Source of the DNA: Acidimicrobiales bacterium
GTDB lineage: Bacteria > Actinomycetota > Acidimicrobiia > Acidimicrobiales > SZUA-35
NCBI GenBank assembly: GCA_024638815.1
Contig: JAHEJM010000011.1
Location: 1 to 64,000 of the forward strand
Length of the DNA stretch: 64,000 nt
Direction: 5' to 3'
Below, piece by piece: positions 8,257 through 16,578 of this stretch; position 1 is the stretch's first letter; every line of letters starts with the position of its first letter. The translations under genes and the position numbers were made by a program. The notes beneath the pieces were generated by a model. It ran no database searches. It saw nothing but the letters and a program-made list of their open reading frames with translations, and had not been told where the DNA came from.

Positions 8257-8613
8257 ATGGCGAAGGTAACCATCTATCACAATCCCCATTGAGGCTCGTC
8301 CCGCAACGCCTTGGCGGTCGCCGAGGAGCTGGGAGTCGACTACGACGTCGTGCTGTACATGAAGGAACCACCGGACCGGGACATCTTGACCATGCTGGTC
8401 AAGATGCTGAAGGACCCGGTCGAGGATCTGGTACGCAAGGACTCGAAATTCAAGAAGCTCGAACTGAATCCCGATGACTACGTCGACAATCCCGACGCCG
8501 TCGTCGACATTCTGGCCCAACACAAGGCTTTGCTGCAGCGACCAGTCGTGGTCAAGGGCCGCACGGCCATCATCGGCCGACCCAAGGATCGGGTGGCCGA
8601 CTTCCTGTCCTGA
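8257..8613 (+). CDS. ArsC-family reductase, selenoprotein (TGA-encoded Sec12)
   Basis: Read straight from the ATG, codon 12 is TGA (8290-8292). The frame then stays open to the TGA at 8611-8613, giving 118 residues. The start reads YHNPH-U-GSSRNAL, which lines up with the ArsC active site YHNPACGTSRN, so the TGA replaces the catalytic cysteine. The C-terminal half has LQRPVVVKGRTAIIGRP, the conserved RP-x-x-V region of glutaredoxin-type arsenate reductases. A SECIS-like hairpin follows the TGA. Substrate could be arsenate or another thiol/selenol partner. A nonsense mutation is the alternative, but the exact position, the conserved downstream frame and a second selenoprotein in the window argue against it. 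Confidence 0.87.
8309..8326 (+). promoter_or_regulatory. SECIS-like hairpin of the ArsC-family selenoprotein gene
   Basis: CCTTGGC (8309-8315) pairs with GCCGAGG (8320-8326), 7 bp including one G-U, closing a 4-nt loop GGTC. The loop begins 24 nt after the UGA. Bacterial SECIS elements recognised by SelB lie just downstream of UGA and have a G at the start of a small apical loop, as here. It lies inside the coding region. Confidence 0.65.
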
Positions 8614-8698
8614 GCCCGGGCCGCGCCCCGACATGGGCCGCCCGGTCAATCGGTGGTGAAGGCTAAGGTGACCGCCGTCAGTCGTCGATGACCCGGGC

Positions 8699-10249
8699 AT
8701 GCGGCTGGGTTTTCTCCGTGCCACAACAACGACAACGGCCCGGCCCGGGCGCGGCCGTCTTGTGGTGTTTGCCGTCACCGCAGCCTGCGGGGTTCTCGCC
8801 ACCGTGCTCGCCGCCCATCTGCAGGTTCAAGCCGACGAGCAGGCCCGCCGAGGGGCCTTCGGTCGCGATGCCGAGGCCACCCAGCAGCGGCTGGGGGCCA
8901 TGACCGACGATCTGGTGGCCGAGTTCCAGGCCGGGCTGGACTACATCGGTGCCACCCATCCCCAACCACCGGGACAGTACGCCGACTATTTCCGACGTCA
9001 ACTGGAATTCAAGAACGAGTACGATCCCGGCATTTTCTTCGTGGAGAAGGTGGCGCGGGCCGACATCGAAGCCCTGGAGCGCCGCGAGCGGGCATTCGGG
9101 GTCGATGGCTTCCAGGTCATCTCCGTGGCCCTGGGGCCGACGACGGAGGAGGCCTTCATCATCACTCGAAGCGGGCAGGAGGTCACCGGCCAGTATCCAC
9201 TGAACGGCTTCGATGTGACCCCGGGAGCGGGCTTCCTCTTCATCGACGAGCTGCCGGAGGACCGTCCGGCGCTGCGGGTCAGCGAGTCCGAGGCCCTCCT
9301 CGCCCTTGGCACCATGTCCCAAACTCAGAGCGACCTGGCCCTCGACGCCGGGGCCATTCCCAGCATCGTCGTCTTTCTCGGCGGTGAGGTCCGCGATTCC
9401 GACGGCGTACTGGTCGGGTGGGCGTTCCGATTCCTCGGACCGACCGAACTGACGGAGCGAGTCGGCGATCGTGACATCCCCGCCGGACTCAACCTGCGAT
9501 TCACCGTCGAAGAGACGAGTGAGCCACTGCTGGTGATCGGGGATCAGAACGCCGAGATCGTCCCCGTGGACGGCCTCTACGAACTCCGCAGCTTCGAGAC
9601 GGCCACCCAGTACTGGACCCTCGAGGTATGGGCCGCCGACGACTACTGGCCCGTCGCCGGCCTGTTCGATCGAACCCGGGCCTTGCTGGTCGGCCTCGGT
9701 CTGTCGCTGGTGGCGGCAACCCTGGCCGCCGCCTGGTGGACGTATCGCCATCGGCTCAAAGACAAGGACTTCGAACTGGAGCACGCACGAACCCTGGCCA
9801 CGACCGACGGTTTGACCGGGCTGCTCAACCGGCAGGGCTTCATCGACACCGCACGAGCCCGGCCCGTCGGTGCAGCGGCCACCCTGCTGTTCATCGACCT
9901 GGACGGCTTCAAGGCCATCAACGATCGTAGCGGTCATGATGCCGGCGATCGGCTCCTGGTCGAGGTCGCCGGGCAACTACGAGGGGTGTGCCGGACCGGT
10001 GACCTCATCGCTCGACTGGGAGGGGACGAGTTCGTCATCCTCACCGATTCGGTGGCAGCCGATCCCAGTGAGCTGGCGTCGCGAATCGTGCATCGGGTGT
10101 CGGCCGTGGACACCGCCGTCGGGTGCAGTGTCGGGGTCGCCGCCAGCGCGCTCGGCGAGGAGACCGATGTCAAGGTCCTCATCCGGCTTGCCGACCAACG
10201 CATGTACACGGCCAAACGGCAGGGCGGGAATCGGTTCACCCTGGCCTGA
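8699..10249 (+). CDS. Membrane diguanylate cyclase with CHASE-like sensor
   Basis: 516 residues. One transmembrane helix at about 20-40, an extracytoplasmic region at about 41-320 resembling a CHASE sensor (PGIFFVEKV near its centre), a second helix at about 327-347, then a GGDEF domain. The catalytic motif GGDEF is intact at 441-445, and the inhibitory site RTGD lies exactly five residues before it, so product inhibition by c-di-GMP is likely. It would make c-di-GMP from two GTP in response to an external ligand. There is no EAL domain. The GGDEF call is firm; the CHASE call is moderate. Confidence 0.85.
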   Translation: MRLGFLRATTTTTARPGRGRLVVFAVTAACGVLATVLAAHLQVQADEQARRGAFGRDAEATQQRLGAMTDDLVAEFQAGLDYIGATHPQPPGQYADYFRRQLEFKNEYDPGIFFVEKVARADIEALERRERAFGVDGFQVISVALGPTTEEAFIITRSGQEVTGQYPLNGFDVTPGAGFLFIDELPEDRPALRVSESEALLALGTMSQTQSDLALDAGAIPSIVVFLGGEVRDSDGVLVGWAFRFLGPTELTERVGDRDIPAGLNLRFTVEETSEPLLVIGDQNAEIVPVDGLYELRSFETATQYWTLEVWAADDYWPVAGLFDRTRALLVGLGLSLVAATLAAAWWTYRHRLKDKDFELEHARTLATTDGLTGLLNRQGFIDTARARPVGAAATLLFIDLDGFKAINDRSGHDAGDRLLVEVAGQLRGVCRTGDLIARLGGDEFVILTDSVAADPSELASRIVHRVSAVDTAVGCSVGVAASALGEETDVKVLIRLADQRMYTAKRQGGNRFTLA

Positions 10250-10256
10250 CGGTCCC

Positions 10257-10288
10257 GGCTCGGACACCTCCGCCGGTCGAGGTGAGCC
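10257..10288. terminator. Hairpin between convergent genes, possible bidirectional terminator
   Basis: CACCTC (10265-10270) pairs with GAGGTG (10279-10284), with an outer GGCT/AGCC extension. It fills the 42-nt gap between the GGDEF gene and the glycosyltransferase gene. There is no T-run. Confidence 0.4.
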
Positions 10289-10291
10289 CGC

Positions 10292-11395
10292 TTACAGGGA
10301 TTCGAGCCGGTCGGCTTCCTCGGCCAATGAGTCGATGCGGCGATCGAGGGCATCCGGAATGGGCAAACCGATATGGTTGAGAATGACCCTCCACCGATGA
10401 CTCCAGTCATGACCTCGGCAGGCCAGCGCCATGTTGCGAATGCGGATGGGGCGGGCCGCGGCCGGATCGCGATATTTGTCGAGCAGCGTGACGAGATCGG
10501 TGGTCTCGGTTGATTCGACGATATCCACACCGAGTAGGCGGCGCTGCTCCTCGACACTGGGGGGCATGCCGATCATGACGGCCCCGGCCGCCATACCCTC
10601 GAAGAACCGACCGGGTAGGACCCGGAGGCCGCCGATCAGGTTCGGTTGATCATGCTTGCCGTAGTTGCAGATGGCGATGTTGGCGTGGCGATACCAGTCG
10701 GCCAGGGCACGACGATGCGCCTTCCAATCGTGGGCCTTGCCCGACACCGTGTCGTAGAGGTACAGCTCGTTGTTCTTGGCCGCCCAGTCCAGAATCTGAT
10801 TGTGCTGCTCGGGGTGGCGGCGGCCGATACCGAGCACGGCGAGACTGCGACGACCGTCGATTGCACCACCTCCGAAGGCCACGACATCGGTGGCCGGCGG
10901 AACATAGTGCACCTCGGTGGTGGGGGCGATGGTCCGAAAGGGCTCCAGCGTCTCGGGTACACCGAGGAACAAATGGTCGATCATGGCGTAGCCCTCGTAG
11001 CGGATCCGGGGATCAGCCAGCTGGGTGGGCCAGACCTCGGGCAGCCAGAGCGAGATGGTTTTGGCTCGGCGACGGAGTACCCGTAGCCGCTCGAGCAGCG
11101 GAACATCCCACGGACCGTGACCGGCGAACAGGAGATGATCGCCATCGTCGACGCCGGCCGAGACACCTCGTTGGGCGGCCGGCAGCAGTATCGTCCGTCC
11201 GGCCAGACGGCGGACCGCTCGACCGGCGATCCGGCGAGCCCGGATCCTGGGGCTCTTGCCGTGCCGGTTGAGCAGAGCCAGTGACGCGCCATCACAGCCG
11301 ACGAGCACGTCTTCAGCCTCATGCCAAGCGCTGAAGGCCAGCTGGTCGGCGAGACCACCCGAAGTGCCCCGTTGTGACAGAACTACAATGCCCAC
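10292..11395 (-). CDS. Glycosyltransferase-like protein (CgeB/family 1 type)
   Basis: About 367 residues. GGAGG lies 4 nt before the GTG chosen as the start (MGIVVLSQRG); a TTG 27 nt upstream is the alternative. The C-terminal half has a GT-B nucleotide-sugar-binding look: NIAICNYGKHDQ, then GRFFEGMAAGAVMIG, the E-x-x-A-x-G-x motif typical of CgeB and related family-1 transferases. No transmembrane helix is visible. It would transfer a sugar to an unknown acceptor. It is a single-gene unit facing the GGDEF gene, and no other polysaccharide genes are nearby. Confidence 0.65.
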   Translation of the reverse strand: MGIVVLSQRGTSGGLADQLAFSAWHEAEDVLVGCDGASLALLNRHGKSPRIRARRIAGRAVRRLAGRTILLPAAQRGVSAGVDDGDHLLFAGHGPWDVPLLERLRVLRRRAKTISLWLPEVWPTQLADPRIRYEGYAMIDHLFLGVPETLEPFRTIAPTTEVHYVPPATDVVAFGGGAIDGRRSLAVLGIGRRHPEQHNQILDWAAKNNELYLYDTVSGKAHDWKAHRRALADWYRHANIAICNYGKHDQPNLIGGLRVLPGRFFEGMAAGAVMIGMPPSVEEQRRLLGVDIVESTETTDLVTLLDKYRDPAAARPIRIRNMALACRGHDWSHRWRVILNHIGLPIPDALDRRIDSLAEEADRLESL

Positions 11396-11626
11396 ATTGC
11401 CTCCGCACCCTCGGTCGCTCAATGTACCGCCGTGAAAGGTGCCGTCAACAAACCGCCATCGGCACGGCGCCTACGGGTGCTTTTGGTCAGACTGTACTGG
11501 TGACAGGGTAATCGGTGTCGGAATCCTTCACCTCGATCCGCATCGATCTTCCTACCATCGTCGACGGTGATGGATCGGTGTGTCGCCGAGGCACGGGCAG
11601 CGCCATGCATCGACGTGGCTGACCGA

Positions 11627-12568
11627 TCAGTGGGTCTGCACCAGCCACGACAGCAGGTTCTCGGCGTCGGGCCGCAACCCGACGCCGACACGATGAAGAA
11701 TGGGAAACGGCTGTCCGGTGTCAGCCGCCTCTCCCAGAGCAACCAGACGTCCGTCTTCCAGTAGCCGGGTCACGATGTGAACCCACCCCAGGGCCACCCC
11801 CTGGCCCTCCAGCGCCGCTTGAAGAACCAACGAATAGTCATTGGATCGATAGCCGGGCAGGGATCCGGGCACCTCGACACCATGGTGGGCGAACCACTTC
11901 CACCAGTCGTAGCGGGACCGGTACCGCTCCTCGAGATGGAGCAGTGGTGCCGTCGCCAGAACAGCGGGGGGCACGGTACCTGACATCACGTCGCGGCCCG
12001 AGGCCCGAGGGTCGGCGACGAAACCGGGAAGGCGTCGAGCCAGCTCCGGAGCGGCCACCGGCAGAAGGCGTTCGGGTCGGAACACGGTCGACTCGAGCCC
12101 GGCATAGGGGCCGAGCCCGAGCGGAATCCACAGGTCGGCGTCATCCCGCCCGACCTGGTCATCGCTGTCGGTGGTGATGACCCGCAGCTCGACCGAGGGG
12201 TGGTGGCGTTTGAAATCGGGAAGTCGAGGTAGCAGCCAGAAGTTGGCCAACGATGTCGACACCGAGAGATTCACCACCCGGCTCCGAGGCGATCGCGCCG
12301 CCTCGACGGCCCGATCGATTCTGGAGAAGGCCGGTTCGACCTCCCCCATCAGGCGCTCGCCTTCGGTGGTGAGGGTCTGATGTCGGGAGTGGCGTTCGAA
12401 CAGCCGCACTCCGAGCTCCTGCTCGAGGCGGGCCACGGCGTGAGAGACCGCCGGCTGACCAACACCCAGATCACGGGCGGCCGCCGTGAAGTTGCCGGCT
12501 CGAGCCACGGCCAAGGCCGTTCTCAACCAGCGATCGGAAATCCGTCCCGCCCCTGGCACCGGCCCCAT
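11627..12568 (-). CDS. LysR-family transcriptional regulator
   Basis: 313 residues. The N-terminal winged helix-turn-helix is clear: AVARAGNFTAAARDLGVGQP, then VSHAVARLEQELGVRLFER. The remainder is a periplasmic-binding-like effector domain. The start at MGPVPGAGR is preferred because an upstream ATG would place the likely operator inside the gene. It is divergent from a dehydrogenase and dioxygenase pair, the standard LysR layout, so it probably controls them in response to their substrate (inference). Confidence 0.85.
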   Translation of the reverse strand: MGPVPGAGRISDRWLRTALAVARAGNFTAAARDLGVGQPAVSHAVARLEQELGVRLFERHSRHQTLTTEGERLMGEVEPAFSRIDRAVEAARSPRSRVVNLSVSTSLANFWLLPRLPDFKRHHPSVELRVITTDSDDQVGRDDADLWIPLGLGPYAGLESTVFRPERLLPVAAPELARRLPGFVADPRASGRDVMSGTVPPAVLATAPLLHLEERYRSRYDWWKWFAHHGVEVPGSLPGYRSNDYSLVLQAALEGQGVALGWVHIVTRLLEDGRLVALGEAADTGQPFPILHRVGVGLRPDAENLLSWLVQTH

Positions 12569-12605
12569 CCTAGCGACGGGTTGCGGCCGGCGCCCGGCCC
12601 CAACT

Positions 12606-12623
12606 ATCAAAAATATCGATGAT
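12606..12623. promoter_or_regulatory. Candidate LysR operator between divergent genes
   Basis: An AT-rich island in GC-rich DNA containing ATCA-N10-TGAT and fitting the T-N11-A rule of LysR boxes. It lies between the lysR start and the dehydrogenase start. Confidence 0.45.
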
Positions 12624-12679
12624 GGAATGACGCTGGTCGGCAATTGACCATCGGTACGCAGCGGTTTACCGTCACTGCA

Positions 12680-13609
12680 ATGAACGAGCGCACGACGATG
12701 GCCTCAATCGGGTTCATAGGTCTGGGAACCATGGGTGGCCCGATGGCCCGACGTCTGTTGGCCGCCGGTTATCCGGTGACGGTCTACGATCTAGTGGCCG
12801 AGCGGTGCCACGAGGCGGCCGCAGCCGGGGCCACTCCGGCGGCGTCGGCCCGGGACTGCGCCCAAGCGAGCGAGATACTGATGACATCCCTGCCCCGGCC
12901 CGACCATGTCGAATCGGTCATGGCCGGTCCCACCGGGGCTCTGGCCACAATGGGCACCGGCTCGGTCTGGATCGATCTGACCACGAACCGCAAGGAGCTC
13001 ATCGCCCGGCTCGCCACCGAGGCCCCCGAAGGGGTCGACGTGGTCGAGTCACCGGTCACCGGCGCCGTGGACGGGGCGCGGACGGGAACGCTCACCTTGT
13101 TCCTCGGCGGCGCCGAACCGGCGGCCGACCGGGTCCAGCCCATCCTCGAAACGCTGGGAACGGTCATTCGGTGCGGCCCGCTCGGGACCGGCAATGTGGT
13201 CAAGCTGGTGACCAACCAGCTCTGGTTCGTAGCCGCCGCCGCCCTGGGCGAGGGCTTCGCCGTAGGGCTGGCCAACGGCGTGGAGCTGGGGACGTTGTGG
13301 CATGCCATCCTCAACAGCGTCGGCGACAGCTTCGTGGCCCGCCACGATGCCCCGTCGATCTTCGCCGGCCACTACGACCCGTCGTTCAGCCTCGATCTGT
13401 GCCTGAAGGATCTCGGTCTGCTCGACGAGCTGTCGGCGCACATCGGCGCCGACCTGCCTCTGACCAGGGCCGCCCAGCAGGCCTTCTCCGCGGCGGGCGA
13501 GCGATACGGGCGTGATGTGGGTGAGCTCCATGTGGCCAAGAGAATCGAAGACGACGCCGGCCTGTGCATGCGCCTGGACGGTGACTGGACACCCCACTGG
13601 GAGAAATGA
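12680..13609 (+). CDS. NAD(P)-dependent beta-hydroxyacid dehydrogenase (3-hydroxyisobutyrate dehydrogenase family)
   Basis: 309 residues. The Rossmann motif IGFIGLGTMGGPMA lies near the N-terminus, SPVTGAVDGARTGTL forms the substrate-binding strand, and Lys175 in NVVKLVTNQ is the family's catalytic lysine. It oxidises a beta-hydroxyacid to the semialdehyde or oxoacid, or runs in reverse. The start is taken at MNERTTMAS; ATGs 36 nt upstream and 18 nt downstream are alternatives. A 2OG oxygenase gene starts 9 nt after its stop and a LysR gene diverges from it, suggesting a small inducible catabolic operon. Confidence 0.85.
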   Translation: MNERTTMASIGFIGLGTMGGPMARRLLAAGYPVTVYDLVAERCHEAAAAGATPAASARDCAQASEILMTSLPRPDHVESVMAGPTGALATMGTGSVWIDLTTNRKELIARLATEAPEGVDVVESPVTGAVDGARTGTLTLFLGGAEPAADRVQPILETLGTVIRCGPLGTGNVVKLVTNQLWFVAAAALGEGFAVGLANGVELGTLWHAILNSVGDSFVARHDAPSIFAGHYDPSFSLDLCLKDLGLLDELSAHIGADLPLTRAAQQAFSAAGERYGRDVGELHVAKRIEDDAGLCMRLDGDWTPHWEK

Positions 13610-13618
13610 CGAACAACA

Positions 13619-14542
13619 ATGACCGCTACTTCGAATCCCCTTTCACCCGACCGCCCCACGTCGTCGGCCATCACCGGTTCCAACTCACCGAGCCTGGCTC
13701 AGCTTCTCGATCTCGACCGCTATGCCCTCGATCAACCGTCGTCGCCGGGCTACCGGGCCGCCGTCGACCAGGCCCGACGGGAGCTCCGGGCCGACGGTTG
13801 TGCGGTGATCAAGGATTTGGTGTGGTCACCGGCCCTGGCCGTGCTGTCGACTGAGATCCGCAACCGCAAGCACCAGACGCACTACTCGTCCCAGACCATC
13901 AACCCCTATTTCCATACCGAACCCGATCCCGACTATCCCGACGATCATCCCGTCAACACCTTCCTCGAACGATCCAGCGGTTTCATCCCCGGCGACGCCT
14001 GGGAGCGGGGCTGTGCCACCGACGTGATCTTTCGAGCCCCGGAGTTGTCCCACTTCCTGGCCGACTGTCTGGAGATTCCGGAGCTTCATTGCTACGCCGA
14101 CCCCTTGGCCGGACTGACCAGCAACATCCTCGATCCGGGCCAGCAGTTCACCTGGCACTTCGACACCAACGACTTTGCCGTCACCGTCCTGGTCGACGAG
14201 GCCGACGAGGGCGGGCTGTTCGAATACGTGCCCGACATCCGCTCGGCCGGTGATGAGGGTTTCGAACACATCGCCGAGGTGCTGGCCGGCGGGCGTGACG
14301 GTGTGGTCACCCTCGATCTTCGACCGGGCGACATGCAGATCTTCCGGGGTCGCCATTCGCTGCACCGGGTGAGTAGGGTCGGGGCCGGTTCACGACCCCG
14401 ACATGCCGCGATCCTCGCCTATACCGAGAAGCCGGGGGTGATCGGACGGGTGGCCCGAACTCGCCAGCTGTTCGGACGTGTGCTGCCCGAGCACGAGGCG
14501 GCCGAACGGGAGCGGGTTCGCTCCGACCGGCTGCTCGACTGA
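13619..14542 (+). CDS. Fe(II)/2-oxoglutarate-dependent oxygenase
   Basis: 307 residues. The facial triad is visible: His180 and Asp182 in WHFDTND, and a distal His in GRHSLHRV (246 or 249), followed by an Arg (SRPRH) positioned to bind 2-oxoglutarate. The layout resembles the ArpA/HalD group, which acts on free amino acids, but the substrate here is unknown. It probably hydroxylates or halogenates a small carboxylate. The Asp in HxD is present, so hydroxylation is expected rather than halogenation. It is co-oriented with the dehydrogenase just upstream and may act on the same pathway. Confidence 0.75.
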   Translation: MTATSNPLSPDRPTSSAITGSNSPSLAQLLDLDRYALDQPSSPGYRAAVDQARRELRADGCAVIKDLVWSPALAVLSTEIRNRKHQTHYSSQTINPYFHTEPDPDYPDDHPVNTFLERSSGFIPGDAWERGCATDVIFRAPELSHFLADCLEIPELHCYADPLAGLTSNILDPGQQFTWHFDTNDFAVTVLVDEADEGGLFEYVPDIRSAGDEGFEHIAEVLAGGRDGVVTLDLRPGDMQIFRGRHSLHRVSRVGAGSRPRHAAILAYTEKPGVIGRVARTRQLFGRVLPEHEAAERERVRSDRLLD

Positions 14543-14575
14543 TCGAGGTTCCGTTCCGGTGGCCGACCGGTCGAC

Positions 14576-15817
14576 TCAGGCTGCGGCCGCTTCCTCCGAC
14601 GGCGGCCGGAAACGGGGACGGGCCGAATCCGAGGATGAAGACCGACCGGAGCCGATCATGGTCGACAGCTGCTCGGCATAGCGTGTGGCCAGCGGACCTC
14701 CGATGGCGGTGAGCAGAACATAGCCGGCGGCCAGGGCTCCCAGCTGGGGCCCCTCGGCCAGGCCACTCCCAAGGGCGGCGATGACAATGGAGAACTCACC
14801 TCGGGCGATCAAGACCGTACCGGCCCGAAGCCGGCCCCGGGATCCGGAGCCGATTCGGCCGGCGGCGTATGCCCCGGTCACCGTCTTGGTCACCGCCGTC
14901 ACCACCGCCAACAGAACAGCCCAACCGGCGGTGGCCACCAGATCGGCGGGGTCGATCTGAAACGAGAAGAACACGAAGAAGGTTGCGGCGAAGAGATCCC
15001 GCAGGGGCGAGATCAGCTCCATGGTACGTTCCTCGGCCTTTCCCGAGAGAGCCAGACCGACCAGGAAGGCGCCGATGGCTCCCGAGACGTCGAAGCTCTG
15101 GGCCACACCGGCCACCAGGAGGACCAGCCCGAACACAGCCAGCAACAGTGATTCGTCGGAGCCGGTGGCAAGTCGGTCGCTCAGATGCCCGCCGTAGCGG
15201 AGCGCGGCCATGAGGATGACGGCCACCACAACCAGGGCGATCACCACGCTGGTCATGGTCTCGACCATTGTTCCCCCCACGATGAGAGCGGCCACCACCG
15301 GAAGGTAGACGGCCATGGCCAGGTCTTCGATCACCAGCAGATTGAGCACCGAGGGGGTTTCCCGGTAGCCGATACGGCCGAGATCACCGAGAACCTTGGA
15401 CACCACACCCGAGGACGAGATCCAGGTGACGCCGGCCAGCAAGGCGGCGGCCAGTGGCGACCAGCCGAGAGCCAGTCCGACGATGAAGCCGGGCCCGGCG
15501 TTGAGGACCATGTCGAGCGTTCCCGGTGGCAGACCGGTGCGCAGCCCGTCCCGGAGTTCGGTGTCGCTGTACTCCAGCCCGAGCGAGAACAGCAACAGCA
15601 GGACCCCGATCTCGGCCGCCAACGACACGAACTCGGCGCTGACGTCGAGGCGGAGAATGCCGCCCTCGCCGAAAGCCAGGCCGGCCACCAGGTAAAACGG
15701 CACCGCGGTGACCCCGAGCCGGCTGGCGAACCGGGACAGCAGGCCCAGACCGAAGACCAATGCCCCGACCTCGATGAAGGCCAGGGCCGTCTCCACCGAT
15801 CCGGCTGCCAGGATCAT
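14576..15817 (-). CDS. Cation:proton antiporter, CPA2 type (KhtU-like)
   Basis: A 413-residue polytopic membrane protein with about 12 hydrophobic segments and CPA2 hallmarks: FSLGLEYSD near residue 78, ISSSGVVSKVL with an intact polar bend, and RGEFSIVIAALG near 335. It exchanges K+ (or NH4+) for H+. Unlike KefB/KefC it has no C-terminal TrkA-N domain; that role is taken by the separate KhtT-like gene upstream. The C-terminus is a short Ser/Arg-rich tail. Same strand and 61 nt spacing support an operon. Confidence 0.8.
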   Translation of the reverse strand: MILAAGSVETALAFIEVGALVFGLGLLSRFASRLGVTAVPFYLVAGLAFGEGGILRLDVSAEFVSLAAEIGVLLLLFSLGLEYSDTELRDGLRTGLPPGTLDMVLNAGPGFIVGLALGWSPLAAALLAGVTWISSSGVVSKVLGDLGRIGYRETPSVLNLLVIEDLAMAVYLPVVAALIVGGTMVETMTSVVIALVVVAVILMAALRYGGHLSDRLATGSDESLLLAVFGLVLLVAGVAQSFDVSGAIGAFLVGLALSGKAEERTMELISPLRDLFAATFFVFFSFQIDPADLVATAGWAVLLAVVTAVTKTVTGAYAAGRIGSGSRGRLRAGTVLIARGEFSIVIAALGSGLAEGPQLGALAAGYVLLTAIGGPLATRYAEQLSTMIGSGRSSSSDSARPRFRPPSEEAAAA

Positions 15818-15878
15818 CGACCGATCACCGTCACCGAGTCCGGGCTGATCTCCACATCCAACAAGTCAACCATGGCGG

Positions 15879-16361
15879 TCAGGAACTGAGCATGCGGCGC
15901 ACGGCCAGCAGACCGTCGTGGGTGCCGACGGCCACCACCACGTCGCCGGCCTCGAACACGAACTCCGGACCGGGCGCCGGCACCGACCGGTTACCCCGCA
16001 TCACCGCCACCACTGACGCCCCGGTCTCGGAACGGAAAGCGCCGTCACCGATGCTGGTTCCCACCGCCGACGAATCGTCATCGATGTCGACCCACTCGAT
16101 GGCCAGTCCCTCGATGTCATGACGCACGGCGGCCACCGTTTCGGTGACATGGCTCACGCCCAGGATCTCCCCCAGCGTCTGGCTGTCGCCCTCGGTCAAC
16201 GAGACCATTGATGTGCAGGAATCGGGGTCAACCTGGTCGTAGACGAGCACCTCGCGCCGACCATCGTGGTGAACGACGACCCCCATGTCCTGGCCACTGC
16301 TGGTGGTGAACTCGTAGCGAACGCCGACACCGGGAAGGCGCGTTTCCCGGACCTCGGTCAT
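15879..16361 (-). CDS. Antiporter regulatory subunit (KhtT-like, TrkA-C domain)
   Basis: 160 residues. The start is taken at MTEVRETRLPG, since upstream residues lack the family pattern. Residues about 1-75 match the KhtT-specific N-terminal domain (LPGVGVRYEF, YDQVDPDS), and about 80-158 form a TrkA-C (RCK_C) domain ending GDVVVAVGTHDGLLAVR. In characterised systems this subunit gates the partner antiporter in response to ligand or pH. It precedes the khtU-like gene on the same strand. Confidence 0.82.
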   Translation of the reverse strand: MTEVRETRLPGVGVRYEFTTSSGQDMGVVVHHDGRREVLVYDQVDPDSCTSMVSLTEGDSQTLGEILGVSHVTETVAAVRHDIEGLAIEWVDIDDDSSAVGTSIGDGAFRSETGASVVAVMRGNRSVPAPGPEFVFEAGDVVVAVGTHDGLLAVRRMLSS

Positions 16362-16512
16362 TGCTCTGCTTCCGGAAACGACCACCCCATGGCTCGTAGT
16401 GTAGGCGAGAACGAAGATTCGACTCCGCAGTGACCCGGGCACCGTCGGCCGGATCCACACATGACAGGGTGGTCGAAAGACTTTAGACGGGGGGATCACC
16501 TGCCGAAGGACA

Positions 16513-16540
16513 AGGCGTGGAGATCTCCTGGACCACGCCT
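16513..16540 (+). promoter_or_regulatory. 5' leader hairpin upstream of cpaB
   Basis: AGGCGTGG (16513-16520) pairs perfectly with CCACGCCT (16533-16540) around a 12-nt loop, 38 nt before the cpaB ATG. No riboswitch class is recognised. It could be a leader structure at the head of the Tad operon. Confidence 0.4.
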
Positions 16541-16578
16541 CACCCAACCCATGCACGACCTCGAGGAGCACGCCGCTG

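Noticed and set aside
8257-8613. Reading the arsC-like gene as a pseudogene or as a shorter protein starting after the TGA
   Set aside because: The TGA is precisely at the catalytic position, the flanking motif is intact and a SECIS-like hairpin follows. A start after it would remove the whole active site.
16362-16578. c-di-GMP riboswitch upstream of the tad genes
   Set aside because: The leader has a hairpin but not the conserved core of either c-di-GMP riboswitch class.
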